A DNA stretch of 64,000 nucleotides, taken from positions 80,196,001 to 80,260,000 of the forward strand of contig CM077599.1 of NCBI GenBank assembly GCA_039654915.1, read 5' to 3'. Below are positions 49,701 through 57,971 of the stretch, in pieces. Made by a program: the position numbers and the translations under genes. The stretch is from Aquilaria yunnanensis (lineage: Eukaryota; Streptophyta; Magnoliopsida; Malvales; Thymelaeaceae). The stretch's first letter is position 1; each line of letters begins with the position of its first letter. A model generated the notes under the pieces. It was not told where the DNA came from and searched no databases. It was given only the letters and a program-made list of their open reading frames with translations.

Positions 49701-51357
49701 TATATATATATATATATTCTATTTTCATTACAACTTACTCATTCGTTTTACTTACATGTGTGTCCTTTCAAGTCTTCTAATGTTTCAACAGCTAATTTAC
49801 CAAACATTGATTTGTATTTTTGCACCTGCTACCACAGATACCAATGGCTGTGACAAGTGGATTCTTGGTGTTCCCTGGTGACTGCAGTTTGTTGGTTCTG
49901 ATAGTTATACCATGTAAACATAATTTAAGGCAAAAAACCTGAGTTCTTGATACTAAACACAAGCACCTGGTGTCTTTTCGTAGTAGAAGGAATTTAATGC
50001 ATTAGGAATTTAAGGAAGGTCAGTGCAAATACCAGAGCAACTATTCTACATTACTAACAGATTCTATTCCCACATCTGATAGGTAGCATCACCACTCTGC
50101 CATCCTCTGATATTCGAAAATGCTTTCAGATCTCAAGTATACGGAGTGGGTTGCTAGAAATTAGATTATTAGAGTGGATGTGTCGCAGAAGCTCCTCTAA
50201 CTGTAATGTTGGATGTGGAGAATATTTTTGTCTTGTGTGCGAGGGTTTAGAAGTGAATTACTTTGCCTTTTGCTTTTGTTTTTTCCACTAATGTTTGACA
50301 TCAGGTTTGCCTACTAATTGTTGAGCTTGTTTGCAGGCCATTGTTGTACTCTTGATCAGCATTAGTGCATATGCCAAAAAGGACATGGAAGAAGTCTCAA
50401 TTGTGGCACTCTCAGGATGCATGTGGCTGCAAGCTTTCATTGTTGCGTTGGAAACCCAGTATGCTTTTCATCATATTATGCTGCATTTATACCTATGGGA
50501 AGGACAAAAGCTCCGGGGTTTGGTCATTGAGGGCCAATTGCTCCTAGCAGTGATTTCTAGTACTAGATATAGTATGATGTGTGATTAGTGGGATTGTGAG
50601 AGATCGTTGGAACTGATTGCAGTTACAGTGGGAATGACCATCTGTACATTCCGGAAAATTTATGCTTTTGAATTTTATTTTAATTTCTGTAATTAAATGG
50701 AAACATTATTGAATTGGGAGCTGTCCTGGGTTAACTGAATTTTGGTTGTCTGCAGTTCTTTTACGGTATTGCAACACCTTGCCATATGGGGAAATTTGGT
50801 TGCTTTTTATGTTATCAATTGGACTCTGAGTGCCATTCCTTCTTCAGGGATGCACACAGTGATGTTTCGGTTGTGCAAGCAACCTCTGTACTCGATAGTC
50901 ATCTCTGTAAGTTCTCCTCTTATCATTTATGTGTTTCTGATTTGCTTTTCTTTTATGTCGCTGCTTCTCTTGTGGACATTTCCTGCTCCCCTATCATGAT
51001 ATAGGGTTGATATGATAAGGAAAACCATGGAGGGCAAATCATTTGTGTGACCAAACTTTGTGTAGTTTCTGTTGATGCCAACAACCCTGTCTGTTCTTGT
51101 AACAGCTTACAGTGGCGGCTGGGATGGCCCCAATTCTGGCATGGAAGTTCTTCCGTTACATTTATAGACCTAGTGATATTGGTATACTTCAGCAGGTGGA
51201 ACGCATGGGGAGGCCGATATTGTCTTTGGGAAATATTGAACCGCCAGAAAGATCAGGAGAGGAAGATGCTACAACCTTGTCCATCATGGAGGCAAATAAT
51301 TATAGGAACCCAGTCTATGAACCTCTTCTACTGGGTTCTTCAATAAGTTCTAGCTGA
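19769..51357 (+). CDS. ALA2: Phospholipid-transporting P4-type ATPase, ALA2 type (24 coding exons)
   Basis: Flippases of this type move phospholipids from the outer to the cytosolic leaflet using ATP; Arabidopsis ALA2 acts in an endomembrane (prevacuolar) compartment with an ALIS beta subunit. Exons: 19769-19893, 20055-20268, 20581-20697, 20921-21013, 21094-21268, 23089-23255, 23554-23658, 24083-24180, 24271-24413, 25025-25121, 25253-25362, 25476-25640, 27166-27320, 27463-27543, 27625-27745, 27871-27977, 28734-28865, 29069-29222, 29363-29480, 29577-29750, 29898-29943, 50337-50458, 50756-50906, 51106-51357. The sum is 3222 bases, 1073 residues, phases all consistent. Motifs: DGET at 157-160 (actuator), PISM at 328, phosphorylated Asp in DKTGT at 381, KGADEA at 524 (nucleotide binding), TGDK at 636, GDGGND at 751. 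The start [11 protein letters not shown] matches the family. Intron 4 has a GC donor. The C-terminus lacks about 30 residues relative to Arabidopsis ALA2. Intron 21 is 20.4 kb of nested retrotransposons. No stop or frameshift was found in the exons. Confidence 0.93.
30141..30413 (-). mobile_element. Solo LTR, probably Ty3/gypsy
   Basis: A 273-bp block begins TGATGTAGGAGGG and ends CCTGCATCA, the same TGATG...CATCA termini as the gypsy LTRs at 33124 and 48743. On the minus strand it has a TATA box (CTATATAAGG at about 30256-30265), which gives the orientation. No primer-binding site or polypurine tract adjoins it. The 5-bp flanks (CCTAT, CTTAG) do not match, so the target duplication has decayed or the limits are slightly off. 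Confidence 0.5.
30670..32085 (+). mobile_element. Solo LTR, 1416 bp, with 5-bp target duplication
   Basis: Begins TGTTAGTGTTGTGCCC and ends CCCGAAACCCAACA, flanked by ATAAT on both sides (30665-30669 and 32086-32090). A TATA box (CTATAAATAC, about 31723-31732) about 350 bp before the right end and the R/U5-like sequence after it show + orientation. No primer-binding site follows the right end and no coding remains are next to it, so it is a solo LTR left by recombination between the two LTRs of a full element. The LTR type is probably copia from its length and ends; I did not identify the family. Confidence 0.75.
32555..32690 (-). pseudogene. Scrap of a Ty1/copia RNase H domain
   Basis: On the minus strand [10 protein letters not shown] and then, in another frame, [15 protein letters not shown] and FRAM match in order the conserved copia RNase H segment, which is intact in the copia element at about 40590-40690. 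A frameshift lies between the two pieces, and neither reverse transcriptase nor LTR sequence is attached. It is a decayed fragment, inserted before or alongside the larger elements. The surrounding 32100-33118 holds no other recognisable gene. Confidence 0.7.
33124..33423 (-). repeat. 3' LTR of gypsy element I
   Basis: TGATG...CATCA termini. Immediately right of it lies CCCCCGG, the polypurine tract read on the minus strand (CCGGGGGAGAA), which fixes this as the 3' LTR. The word CCTATAAATAGG within it (about 33252-33262, minus strand) is the LTR TATA box. Confidence 0.9.
33465..34001 (-). pseudogene. Gypsy element I integrase C-terminus and chromodomain
   Basis: Begins at the element II insertion point inside the integrase ([11 protein letters not shown] at the break). 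It runs through the integrase C-terminal region ([30 protein letters not shown]) and ends in a chromodomain with the expected YLVQWKG and [11 protein letters not shown] motifs, about 176 residues in one open frame. Chromodomains steer chromovirus integration to particular chromatin. The matching N-terminal half of the integrase is 10 kb away at 43876-44717. It is the 3' exon-like half of a split gene and not an independent protein. Confidence 0.85.
34002..34303 (-). repeat. Truncated 3' LTR of gypsy element II, with internal duplication
   Basis: Begins TGATGTAGGGC but stops at CGCCTAAAATAG, about 35 bp short of the usual CATCA end, and continues straight into coding sequence (ACACACAACTTATTAG). 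Inside it a segment of about 29 bp (GGGAGATCTCTTAATTCAAT and onward) is repeated in tandem at about 34076-34133; the other three LTR copies have it once. Confidence 0.85.
34304..36166 (-). pseudogene. Gypsy element II pol: end of protease spacer, reverse transcriptase, RNase H
   Basis: On the minus strand: a pre-RT segment (about 35924-35715), reverse transcriptase (35600-35240) with [11 protein letters not shown], the [11 protein letters not shown] motif and catalytic YFDD, then RNase H (34883-34300) with [17 protein letters not shown] and VADELSR. The RNase H motif normally reading T/S-D-H-E-A-L has Asn for Asp here (SNHEAL), which would remove a metal ligand. Stops occur near 35237 and 35714 and elsewhere, so several frames are needed. 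Integrase is absent: the frame runs into LTR sequence. Confidence 0.82.
36172..36362 (+). repeat. 5' LTR of copia element III
   Basis: TGTTACATAAGG to GTTTAACA. A TATA box (TTATATAAAGG, about 36293-36303) lies about 65 bp from its end. Confidence 0.95.
36363..36375 (+). other. Primer-binding site of copia element III
   Basis: TGGTATCAGAGCC abuts the 5' LTR and is complementary to the 3' end of plant initiator tRNA-Met, the usual primer for copia reverse transcription. The leader from here to the gag start (36376-36781) has no coding signal. Confidence 0.92.
36782..38059 (+). pseudogene. Copia element III gag and protease
   Basis: ATG at 36782 ([10 protein letters not shown]). A UBN2/retrotran_gag-type capsid region runs to about residue 230 (typical words NYSSWTKK and ETFLAGL-like [11 protein letters not shown]). 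An Arg/Gly-rich basic patch comes next (37500-37575), then a CCHC zinc knuckle [14 protein letters not shown] (37587-37628). Protease follows near 37855, with [10 protein letters not shown]. The catalytic triad D-S-G reads E-S-G, replacing the aspartate. The frame is lost at about 37990-38000, where the sequence shifts by one into the next segment. Gag itself is open and complete. Confidence 0.88.
37996..39351 (+). pseudogene. Copia element III pre-integrase and integrase segment
   Basis: Continues from the protease after a frameshift: [17 protein letters not shown], then the GAG_pre-integrase zinc-binding region ([12 protein letters not shown] and CESC). An in-frame TAG at 38326-38328 follows CESC. 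Integrase core after the stop: [17 protein letters not shown] (second Asp) and QQNGVAERK (Glu), so D-D-E is present. It ends with the usual [12 protein letters not shown] region. The frame is lost again near 39205-39225, before the reverse transcriptase. Two of the three breaks in this element's pol are in or next to this segment. Confidence 0.88.
39215..41012 (+). pseudogene. Copia element III reverse transcriptase and RNase H
   Basis: A long open stretch from about 39215 to the stop at 41010-41012. Reverse transcriptase motifs run from [11 protein letters not shown] and TWDLVPLP through [35 protein letters not shown] and the catalytic YVDD ([11 protein letters not shown], about 40060-40092). 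RNase H follows with [29 protein letters not shown] and ELVWLKHLL. This half is undamaged and could encode functional domains, but it lacks its upstream context because of the breaks in the integrase region. The polypurine tract begins right after the stop. Confidence 0.92.
41020..41210 (+). repeat. 3' LTR of copia element III
   Basis: Four differences from the 5' copy by eye, near positions 65, 83, 94 and 186 of the LTR. Followed by the target duplication ACAGT. Confidence 0.95.
41216..42776 (-). pseudogene. Gypsy element II gag and protease N-terminal part
   Basis: On the minus strand from ATG 42776 ([12 protein letters not shown]). An N-terminal region with a short coiled-coil-like segment ([19 protein letters not shown]) leads to capsid words ([51 protein letters not shown]). 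A zinc knuckle near 41650-41690 has lost its first Cys and is interrupted by TAA at 41647-41649. The protease segment (41498-41216) has [11 protein letters not shown] around the active Asp and is cut by the copia insertion. Stops and frame changes also occur near 42105 and 42300. Same layout as element I at 46353-47969. Confidence 0.82.
42786..43565 (-). other. Gypsy element II leader and primer-binding site
   Basis: The minus-strand leader between LTR and gag. The primer-binding site is at 43550-43561: TGGTATCAGAGC read on the minus strand, complementary to initiator tRNA-Met, four bases from the LTR. The rest contains poly-T runs and a 28-bp direct repeat (GTGGGTTTCGAAATCC) near 43318 and 43352. 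No coding sequence is supported. Confidence 0.75.
43566..43870 (-). repeat. 5' LTR of gypsy element II
   Basis: Full-length, TGATGCAGGG to CACTGCATCA. To its right the outer element's integrase resumes at HIHD, with the target duplication TCGTG. Confidence 0.9.
43876..46148 (-). pseudogene. Gypsy element I reverse transcriptase, RNase H and integrase N-terminal part
   Basis: On the minus strand: reverse transcriptase (46050-45273) with [31 protein letters not shown] and catalytic YFDD ([13 protein letters not shown]). A degenerate RNase H follows (45200-44760) with several frame changes. Then the integrase zinc finger (44650-44460; HPGGLAGHF and CRTCQ, an H-H-C-C set) and a broken core. Near 43920 it runs into the [16 protein letters not shown] sequence, where element II is inserted. 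Frames change near 45640, 45270, 44720, 44380 and 44170, so no functional Pol can be made. Confidence 0.82.
46353..46840 (-). pseudogene. Gypsy element I aspartic protease region
   Basis: Segment with [15 protein letters not shown]: the active Asp lies in a D-G-G-S context, as in many gypsy proteases of the retropepsin-like type. It ends at HILLGRPW, the conserved end of the protease domain. It is in one open frame of about 115 residues, but stops separate it from gag and from the reverse transcriptase. Confidence 0.78.
46841..47969 (-). pseudogene. Gypsy element I gag
   Basis: ATG at 47969 ([14 protein letters not shown]). The N-terminal region includes a coiled-coil-like helix ([19 protein letters not shown]). 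The capsid part (about 47308-47000) matches retrotran_gag: [40 protein letters not shown] zinc knuckle CQNCHRKGH follows, but TGA at 46841-46843 precedes the place of its last Cys. A frame change lies between the N-terminal and capsid parts (about 47310-47540). Confidence 0.82.
47970..48742 (-). other. Gypsy element I leader and primer-binding site
   Basis: Primer-binding site at 48726-48738, with one mismatch to the element II site (TGGTATTAGAGCT read on the minus strand), again for initiator tRNA-Met. The sequence at 48300-48680 differs from the element II leader and has no supported gene. Confidence 0.7.
48743..49041 (-). repeat. 5' LTR of gypsy element I
   Basis: TGATGTAGGGC to GTACTGCATCA, with TATA box at about 48870-48878 on the minus strand. 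About 16 differences from the partner LTR at 33124-33423. Confidence 0.9.
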
Positions 51358-51554
51358 AGGTATTCTGATTCAGGAGCTCTGATTTTTGCCGGTGGCAGTG
51401 AAGATTGAACTAGGCAAATTGCAAGAATAGTTAAGTTTCATTAAATAACCGGATGGAACTGAATATGTAGAACAATGTCATGTAGATAGCTTCAGTTTTT
51501 TGTTCATTTTTTTTTTTTAACTTTCTGGAGGTCTGGCCCACTCTATTTCTTTAG
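51358..51554 (+). other. 3' untranslated region of the ALA2-type gene (inferred)
   Basis: Follows the TGA at 51355-51357. T-rich tracts near 51495-51520 and 51550-51565 could be near the transcript end. No distinct AATAAA with the expected spacing was assigned. Confidence 0.4.
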
Positions 51555-52488
51555 ATTTTTTTTTTGGTACACAGAATCTGGTATTACAAATAAACGTTAT
51601 AAAGAGTTAAGTGAAAGGGAGAAAGGGGGGCTTGAACCACACAAACCTTTGAAACATCACAAGTCCACCGTAAACATCTCCAATCACAACTAATGTCATT
51701 CATCAATTTCACATAGATTCCACCACAAGTAAGTTATGAATGACATCAACTAAGCATGAATCATAAATTCCTTATCTTAATTAACTTTGAATTAGCAAGT
51801 ATAAAGCACCGGAAGCCACATAATCCAATATCAAAAGGGTTCCACTAGGTTCTTAGGTTCCAACACATAAACAAGGTTTATGACATTAAATTAAAGCAAT
51901 CCAAGTAAAACCCAAGCTTCCATTAACTCAAGAAACAAGTAAAATTATGGATTGAAATCATACCTCACGCACAAAAACTTGCCTAAGCTAAAAAACATCT
52001 CCAAGAGCTTCAAAACCATGAAAACAAGTGCAAAACAAGCTTCCTCTCACTTAGGTACCATGAAAGCCTTCCAATTTTACCAAGAAATGAGTGAATGGTG
52101 GCATCATTCATCCTCTCCACCTATTTTAAACATCAAAACCCCTTCCTCCCCAAACTTTTTTAAAATTTACAAAAAAACCCATTTCCCAAATAGTAACTAA
52201 TTAAGGATTAAGAACTTAAGTAAAAACATAATTAACTTGGGCTTTGATTTTGAAAACATGATTTTTTTTACTCCTAGACTTCTTGATCCTCCAAAATGCC
52301 AAATTATCTTTTTGACCCCGGGTAAAACTAGTGTCATGAGCCATTCAAGACCCACTAAACCTAAACTAAACCTAAAATAACTTACTTGATTAATTTTATT
52401 AATGCACCTCTAATTAAGGTTTTTAAGTTAATTAAGGATTCATGAATTTACCTTGATCACTCAGCTCTTGGTTAAGAGGGCTGTAACA
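51555..52488 (-). mobile_element. LTR-like remnant
   Basis: Read on the minus strand, it starts TGTTACAGCCCTCTTAACC and runs as noncoding sequence with a style typical of long plant gypsy LTRs. No partner LTR, primer-binding site or coding remains were found nearby and its other end is not defined, so both the class and the left limit are uncertain. Confidence 0.35.
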
Positions 52489-53599
52489 AACTCAATTTGA
52501 GCCAACTGAATCAGAAGTTGAAGAATGTCATTTGTAATTCAATAAATATGATTAATATACAACAATAACGAAATTATTTACCAAGTAATTAGTAAGATAG
52601 AAGATGCGCAAGTAAGACAAGAATCAATATGGAAATTAAAAGATATAATTGTCTAAGAAGAGCAAAGTAAAATGGTTATTTTTCGGCCATACAAGATTTT
52701 AGAAGTTCTTGATAGATTTAAGGAAGAAAAATGTCCTCCAACATTCAAGATCTTCAAGGAGAAATTAGAAATGATTAAAAGGGAAATTCAAGAATTAAAA
52801 CAAGATAATGAAAAATTTAAAAGAAAATTTTCTATATAGACTTAGAAAAACATTTATAAGAAAATAAAAATATTCAAAAGAGTCTAGTACTTGTAAACTT
52901 CTGATTCCAAAATAATAAAGAATAAAAAATAATTTATTAATGTTATTTCAAAGGTTCATTATCACAAATGTGGTATGTAAGTATTAATTTATTTAGTTTT
53001 TGACTGTTAATTTTCTTGCCTCGGTATACCACGTGACTTTGTATTTTCTTATTCATTATTATATTTTTTACCATTTCCCCCAAAGAAAGTATTACCTCCG
53101 TCTCCCTTTAGCTAGCCCTTTTACCTTATTTTGATTAAAATTTGACTTAAATATATTCATATTAATATATATTGAGAAAAATTCTTAGAAATTGTTTTTT
53201 GAAACTATTCCATTTTCATATGAAAATTCATATTTTTATGATAAATTTTGGAAGAAATAAAATTATAGATTAATTGCAGTAAATAATAAAGTAGATAACT
53301 TTTATGAGATAGATGGAGTGTTAATTTAATTATTAATAATAAATATCATCTAAATACCATTTCTTTAATAGACACTAGTGCTAATCAAAATTATATAAAA
53401 AAAAAAAAAGGAATAATACCAACAAAAAATATTATGAGAAAGCCACAAAATCCTTACATGCTACAGATAACTCCAGTTTAAAAGTAAATTATAAATTGAG
53501 TACTGTTAAATTTTGTAATCAAGAGATGTGTTATAAGATGCCTTTTATTTTAGTTAAAAAACTCAATACCGCAATAATTTTAGAACTCCTTTTTATTAT

Positions 53600-53635
<36 letters not shown>

Positions 53636-54050
53636 TCAATATATACTAATGCTATACTAATACTAACACAAATAATAATACAAATACTAATACTCATACT
53701 CATACTAATCCTAATGCTACTGCTAATACTGATACTAATACTAATACTAATAATACTAATAGACCTAATAATAATTGTTCTCTTCCTCGAGTGGTTAATT
53801 AACGAATTTGTGATCAAATACCAATTTTAGAAGGCTTGATTGATGAGAATTATTTGTGGAACAAAAATTTAGCCTTTTTGAGAGGGAAATACAAATTTAA
53901 CCTTATTAATCCATTTTCGCTAATAAAAGAAGGAAGAATTTGGTATTTATGTATGTAACGACTATATAACGTGATTCAAAATATTAAATGAGTAAAAAGA
54001 AAAAGTTGAACTACTTCTCCGAAAGTGCAAATGAAACGAAGCTGTTGGCT
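52489..54050. other. AT-rich spacer with microsatellites
   Basis: No gene is supported. A (TAA)n tract at about 53602-53635 passes into degenerate ACTAAT/ACTCAT hexamers to about 53765. A Stowaway-like remnant at 53095-53319 is listed separately. Confidence 0.6.
53095..53319. mobile_element. Stowaway-like MITE remnant, related to 9274-9506
   Basis: Left end TA|CCTCCGTCTCCC and right end ATGGAGTG are degenerate forms of the CTCCCTCCGT ends. The interior words TTTGACTTAAATATATTCATA and ATTATAGATTAATTG are shared with the element near 9.3 kb. The right TA flank is not exact. Confidence 0.45.
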
Positions 54051-55200
54051 CAAGTGCAACCAAGAGGGGGGTGAATTGGTTGTTTTAAAAACTTTAGCAA
54101 AATCAAAATTTACAACTAAATTCACTCAACCAAAGATCAAGAACAAACCAAGTAATGCTAAGCACAAATAAAGCAAGTAAATAAAAGAGGATAAAGGAAA
54201 GAGTGTACCGGGATTTATAGAGGTTCAACTCCAAAAACCGGAGTCTACGTCCTCTCCTCAAGCTTGCCCACTTGAGATTTCCTCCACTATCTCTTGATCA
54301 AGATTACAATAGTGTTTTCTTCAAGGTTCACACCCAACAAATCTCTAGTTTTCTCCAAGGCTCACTAGAAACCACTTTCTAGTTTTCTTCAAGGCTCACT
54401 AGAAACCACTCTACATTTAAGAGATTCTAAGACTTTGAATGTTTACAAACTCACAAGTTCACACAATAGCACTCAAGCTAGATATACAAGTGAAAGCACA
54501 AAACTTGGATATTTTCTCAAATGATGAACACTTTGATGAGCATTTGATGATGAATCTTTGATCTTATTGCCAAGTTAGTTCCCAAAGTGTTTCTCCATGT
54601 TTTTATACTCATATGGGGGCCAAAGAGACGTTGGAAACCTGTTGGGGAAGTCTGGAAAAGGTTCTGAAATTCTGATGACCGTTTGCTCTGTTTTTCACGT
54701 AAAAAACTGAGTTTCCAGACTTCGCGTTAAGTCCTGAGTTTAACGGGTTAAACTCGACTTCTCTCTTCAACGGTCAAAAGCAGCTGGAGACAACACATTT
54801 AATGCGTAGCAGAACTATCCAGGTGGCGTCTTCTGATTCGTTCGAGTTTCATTTGAAGCATTTGAAAGGGAGCCTTCAGACTTCGACTTTAACAGGTTAA
54901 GACCAACTTTTAACGCGTTACCTGATGTTATTCGAAAAGTCACAGGAAACTTAAACTTCGGATTAAACCAGTTTAACGTGTTAAAGTATAACCTTGGGAG
55001 CAAGTTAAACTTGGGTGAAAGAAATACCTGTTAAACTGTGACTTTAATAGATTAAACTTAAAACAACTCAAAAACACTTGTCATTTTAAAATCAAACTTG
55101 ATTTTGTAAACATTTTTTCCTCAATATTCTTAAAACATATTTTTTTTGAGATAATCACTTGACACACTTGGAAATTAAGCATAAGTTCGATTAACATTAT
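54051..55200. repeat. Dispersed repeat of GAGGGGGGTGAATTGG type with TTAACGCGTTAA-like motifs
   Basis: Starts near CAACCAAGAGGGGGGTGAAT, a phrase I recognise from a widespread plant repeat of uncertain class. It continues with AGAGGTTCAACTCCAAAAAC, and a segment of about 25 bp ending CTCACTAGAAACCACT is repeated at 54360 and 54400. From 54715 to 55055, imperfect copies of TTTAACGCGTTAAA recur at least six times, several as near-palindromes. No coding frame was found. The class is unknown to me. Confidence 0.4.
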
Positions 55201-55513
55201 TTTGACCAAAGAAGTGAGATTAAAAATATTAACACACATCACTTGTCACATCAAAATTAAAGTTTTCTTTAGAACAAATCCAACAGAAGCAAACATTAAT
55301 TGAACTCCGAAGTTCACAATCAGACACAAAGAAAGCTGAACCACACTTTCCAAACAAAAACATTTAAAACAAGAAAGAAAACAGGAATTAGATGAAACAC
55401 AGTCACACACAGGCAAAGACGAGCCAAACAGAACAAGTTAAAAAGAGAGAACGAGGATAGACTGGAACGAAACTAAACAACTAGACATGTAATCCTTGAA
55501 TCAATTTCACTCC

Positions 55514-56513
55514 TAATCGTCGTCATCGTCATCGTCGTCATCATCATCAGCTTCATCAACGTCCTTGGCCTTAGAGAGAAACAGATTAAATGTGATTAGT
55601 ATATTAAACTTGATTATATATAAGACTAACAAAAAATATAGATTTCTGAAGAGTTCATGTACGTAGCTGCCTGAGGTTGATCAAAGTAATCATGTTCATG
55701 TTAATCTCCCTCGACTCCTGCACGGCAAGTTCAAGCGTGTAACCCCTCCACCTGTACCAGACCTGCAGAGCCCGCGGCCAAGCACCCCAACACTGGCTAA
55801 TGGGTTCGAATAATATCACGAACGCGTTTTCGTGCATCTTCATCACTTCGATGCCACGGAACGATGCCGCCGGCGTGTACAGATACGAGGTACGTACACA
55901 AGCATAGTTCTTGAATATCGCCAACAGCCGCTGATTCTCGAAGTTGGCCTCGAAATCTTCCGGAACGGAAACCGGGATCTTTTTCCTCCTATAGTCTGGA
56001 AGCCGAATATTTCGTACGCCAAGATCGTGCCACGGGCGGGTTCACCTCTGGGACAGGCTCCTGGAAGAAGCGCAGCTGGATGGTTCCGTCGATGGCCCAG
56101 CGGTAGTAGAGATGCAGCTCAATCCTATACTGGTGCATCATTTGATAGGGGTCGTAAGGTCGAACTTTGAAGCTGGCACTGACAGCTTCATGCCCAAAAT
56201 CGAGCAGGTAATGCTTATCTTCTTCTGTGAGGAGGTCCAGCTTCTCAGGATCATACGAAACACCGCCATGGTTGAGGATATACCGAACTTCCAACCAACA
56301 GTTGTAGAGCAGGTCTCCGTCTTCATCGAGTACAACTGCAGGCGGGAGCCTGTCCTGGATCAGGAACCGAAACTGGAGGTTTTTTGGGACCCAAAACACA
56401 AAATCAGGGAAGTTAGTAGCCGCCCCTCTAAAATAAGGCTCCGAAAGAATGAAGGATTGAGCTGTGCAGAGCCGGCGCCAACCGCCCTCCATTTGGTTCG
56501 GGTTGAAGTTCAT
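55514..56513 (-). pseudogene. Unrecognised gene with a frame break; acidic (poly-Asp) C-terminus
   Basis: On the minus strand, ATG 56513 (MNFNPNQMEGGW) opens a frame rich in aromatic residues (VFWVPKNLQFRF, LLYNCWLEVRY, HLYYRWAIDG), soluble-looking, without signal peptide or membrane helix, through about 56050. The downstream frame, open from about 56050 to 55655 (ILAYEIFGFQTIGG, then IPVSVPEDFEANF and WGAWPRALQVWYRWRGY), is offset by one base at about 56030-56045. Together the two encode about 280 residues. A short piece at 55514-55575 (AKDVDEAD followed by about ten Asp, then stop) looks like a final exon after an AG acceptor at about 55576; the donor is unclear. A TATA-like GATAAAAAG lies near 56577-56586. 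I do not recognise the family. It may be a functional gene with a sequencing error or a decaying copy. An alternative ATG at 56564 would add 17 residues. Confidence 0.5.
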
Positions 56514-56728
56514 GTTTTGGCTAGCTAGTATATTAGGAATTGAAATGATGACTGGTGAGTGCAAATGAATCCAGGTCTCTTTTTATCAGCCAAGGAGACA
56601 AGTGACGTTTGATATTAACTGGAACGAATCACTTTTCAGATTCGACTGGAGAGATGACAATTTTGGATTTCGCAGGCAAGGCAGTATATGTTTTTGGCAA
56701 GTTGACTGGACCAAGCAATCTTAATTAC
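56514..56728 (-). promoter_or_regulatory. Promoter-proximal region of the unrecognised gene, duplicated at the window end
   Basis: The TATA-like box near 56577-56586 sits about 65-70 bp before the ATG. The block 56602-56728 (GTGACGTTTGATATTAACTG and onward) recurs at 63873-64000 with roughly 80 percent identity and small indels. TGACG is a possible bZIP-type site, but that is only a motif match. Confidence 0.5.
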
Positions 56729-57585
56729 GTTGCTTCACGAATTACCAAGAGTCGAAAATAACTCATCTAGAGGAAAATTCTAGTTTTACCCGGTGGGTAA
56801 TATACGAACCATGACGCAAGCCCTATATCTTTCCAGTCCTAACATTTTTCTTACTTTTGTATTTCAGTCCTATATCTTTTCACTTTTCTAAGATGAACCT
56901 GAAAAGTCTTGCAACTGTGTGAACAGTTCAGTCTTAAAATTTTTCACTTTTCTAAATAAGTCCTCAAAATTCACAACTGTGTATACAGTTAATCTTAAAG
57001 TTGTTGACTTTTTTTACATCAACTTTTTTAGGAAAAAAAATTAAATTGTTTAGTAGATATCTTTCTTTTACACAATTAGAAAGGATGAATAATAAGTTAT
57101 AAAGGAAGAAAGGAACTATGATCTCCTGTGTGTTACTCTAATTTTCCATCTTTAGAAGAAATAAAGGAAGTAGAACTAGTATTGTGAATAGCTATTATCT
57201 TGTGTTAGTTTTTAATTACTTTTTTTTTCTCCCTTTTTGAATGATGAAGTTCAGAACTGAAAGTCATTTCTTTTTTGGGATGGCCAAGGATAAAATACAC
57301 CAGGAGTACACAATACTCTTACAATTTCATCATATTTACAATTGTGCCATTTGCTTCTTGCATGTCTCTCCTTTTCTCTCATCATTCTTTGCTGATTCAC
57401 ACATCTATCTCCTATCTCTCTTGTTCGATCTTCTTTATCCTCAGGTATGTGCGTATAGAAAATGCTCGACAAAAGGTTTGGAAGAAGAATTGAAGCAATC
57501 AGCAGAAGCGAGTAGTGGCTTCAACAGGGATGGTGTCGCTTAATCTTCAACAGGTACGAAGAGAAAATCATCACCTAGCATGGAG
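56729..57585. other. Spacer
   Basis: No supported gene. At 56865-57000 the phrases TTTCACTTTTCTAA and GAACAGTT recur two or three times, as in an old repeat end. A frame at 57241-57543 (+) has no recognisable domain. Confidence 0.45.
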
Positions 57586-57926
57586 TAGGGATGTCAATGG
57601 GTCGGATTTGGGTTAAATGAGGGTATTTCTTATTCTACCTGTAACCTTAAACGCTCTACCTGCGTCCTACTTATCACTTGTTGGGTAGACAATTTTAACA
57701 TCTATATCCTATCCATTTTTAGATGGGTTAAGTCAGGTAAAATCCATCCACCTACTACACCTCTAAAACTACAATTTTATTGAGTCATGTCATGTCTAAT
57801 CTCACATTTATTACAATTAAAATATTCATTATACCTTATCTATTAAAACAATTCATACTTGTTTTAATTCTATATAACTTATCTATTATACTTTTTATTT
57901 TCATCACATAACTAATATTAATATGT

Positions 57927-57971
<45 letters not shown>

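Larger units (their letters stand above)
29944..50336 (+). other. Giant intron 21 of the ALA2-type gene
   Basis: Donor CAT|GTGAGTG at 29944 follows the tiny 46-bp exon 21; acceptor TTGCAG ends at 50336. The reading resumes in phase across the gap (GRALFH then AIVVLLIS, membrane helices near the C-terminus). Unoccupied intron sequence is 29944-30140, 30414-30664, 32091-33118 and 49042-50330, with a (TA)n tract at about 49691-49717. The rest is retrotransposon sequence listed separately. Removing this intron requires splicing over the strong signals inside the elements. Confidence 0.85.

Noticed and set aside
57241..57543. A 100-codon frame on the plus strand
   Set aside because: Composition is unremarkable, no motif was recognised, and no splice or promoter signals support it.
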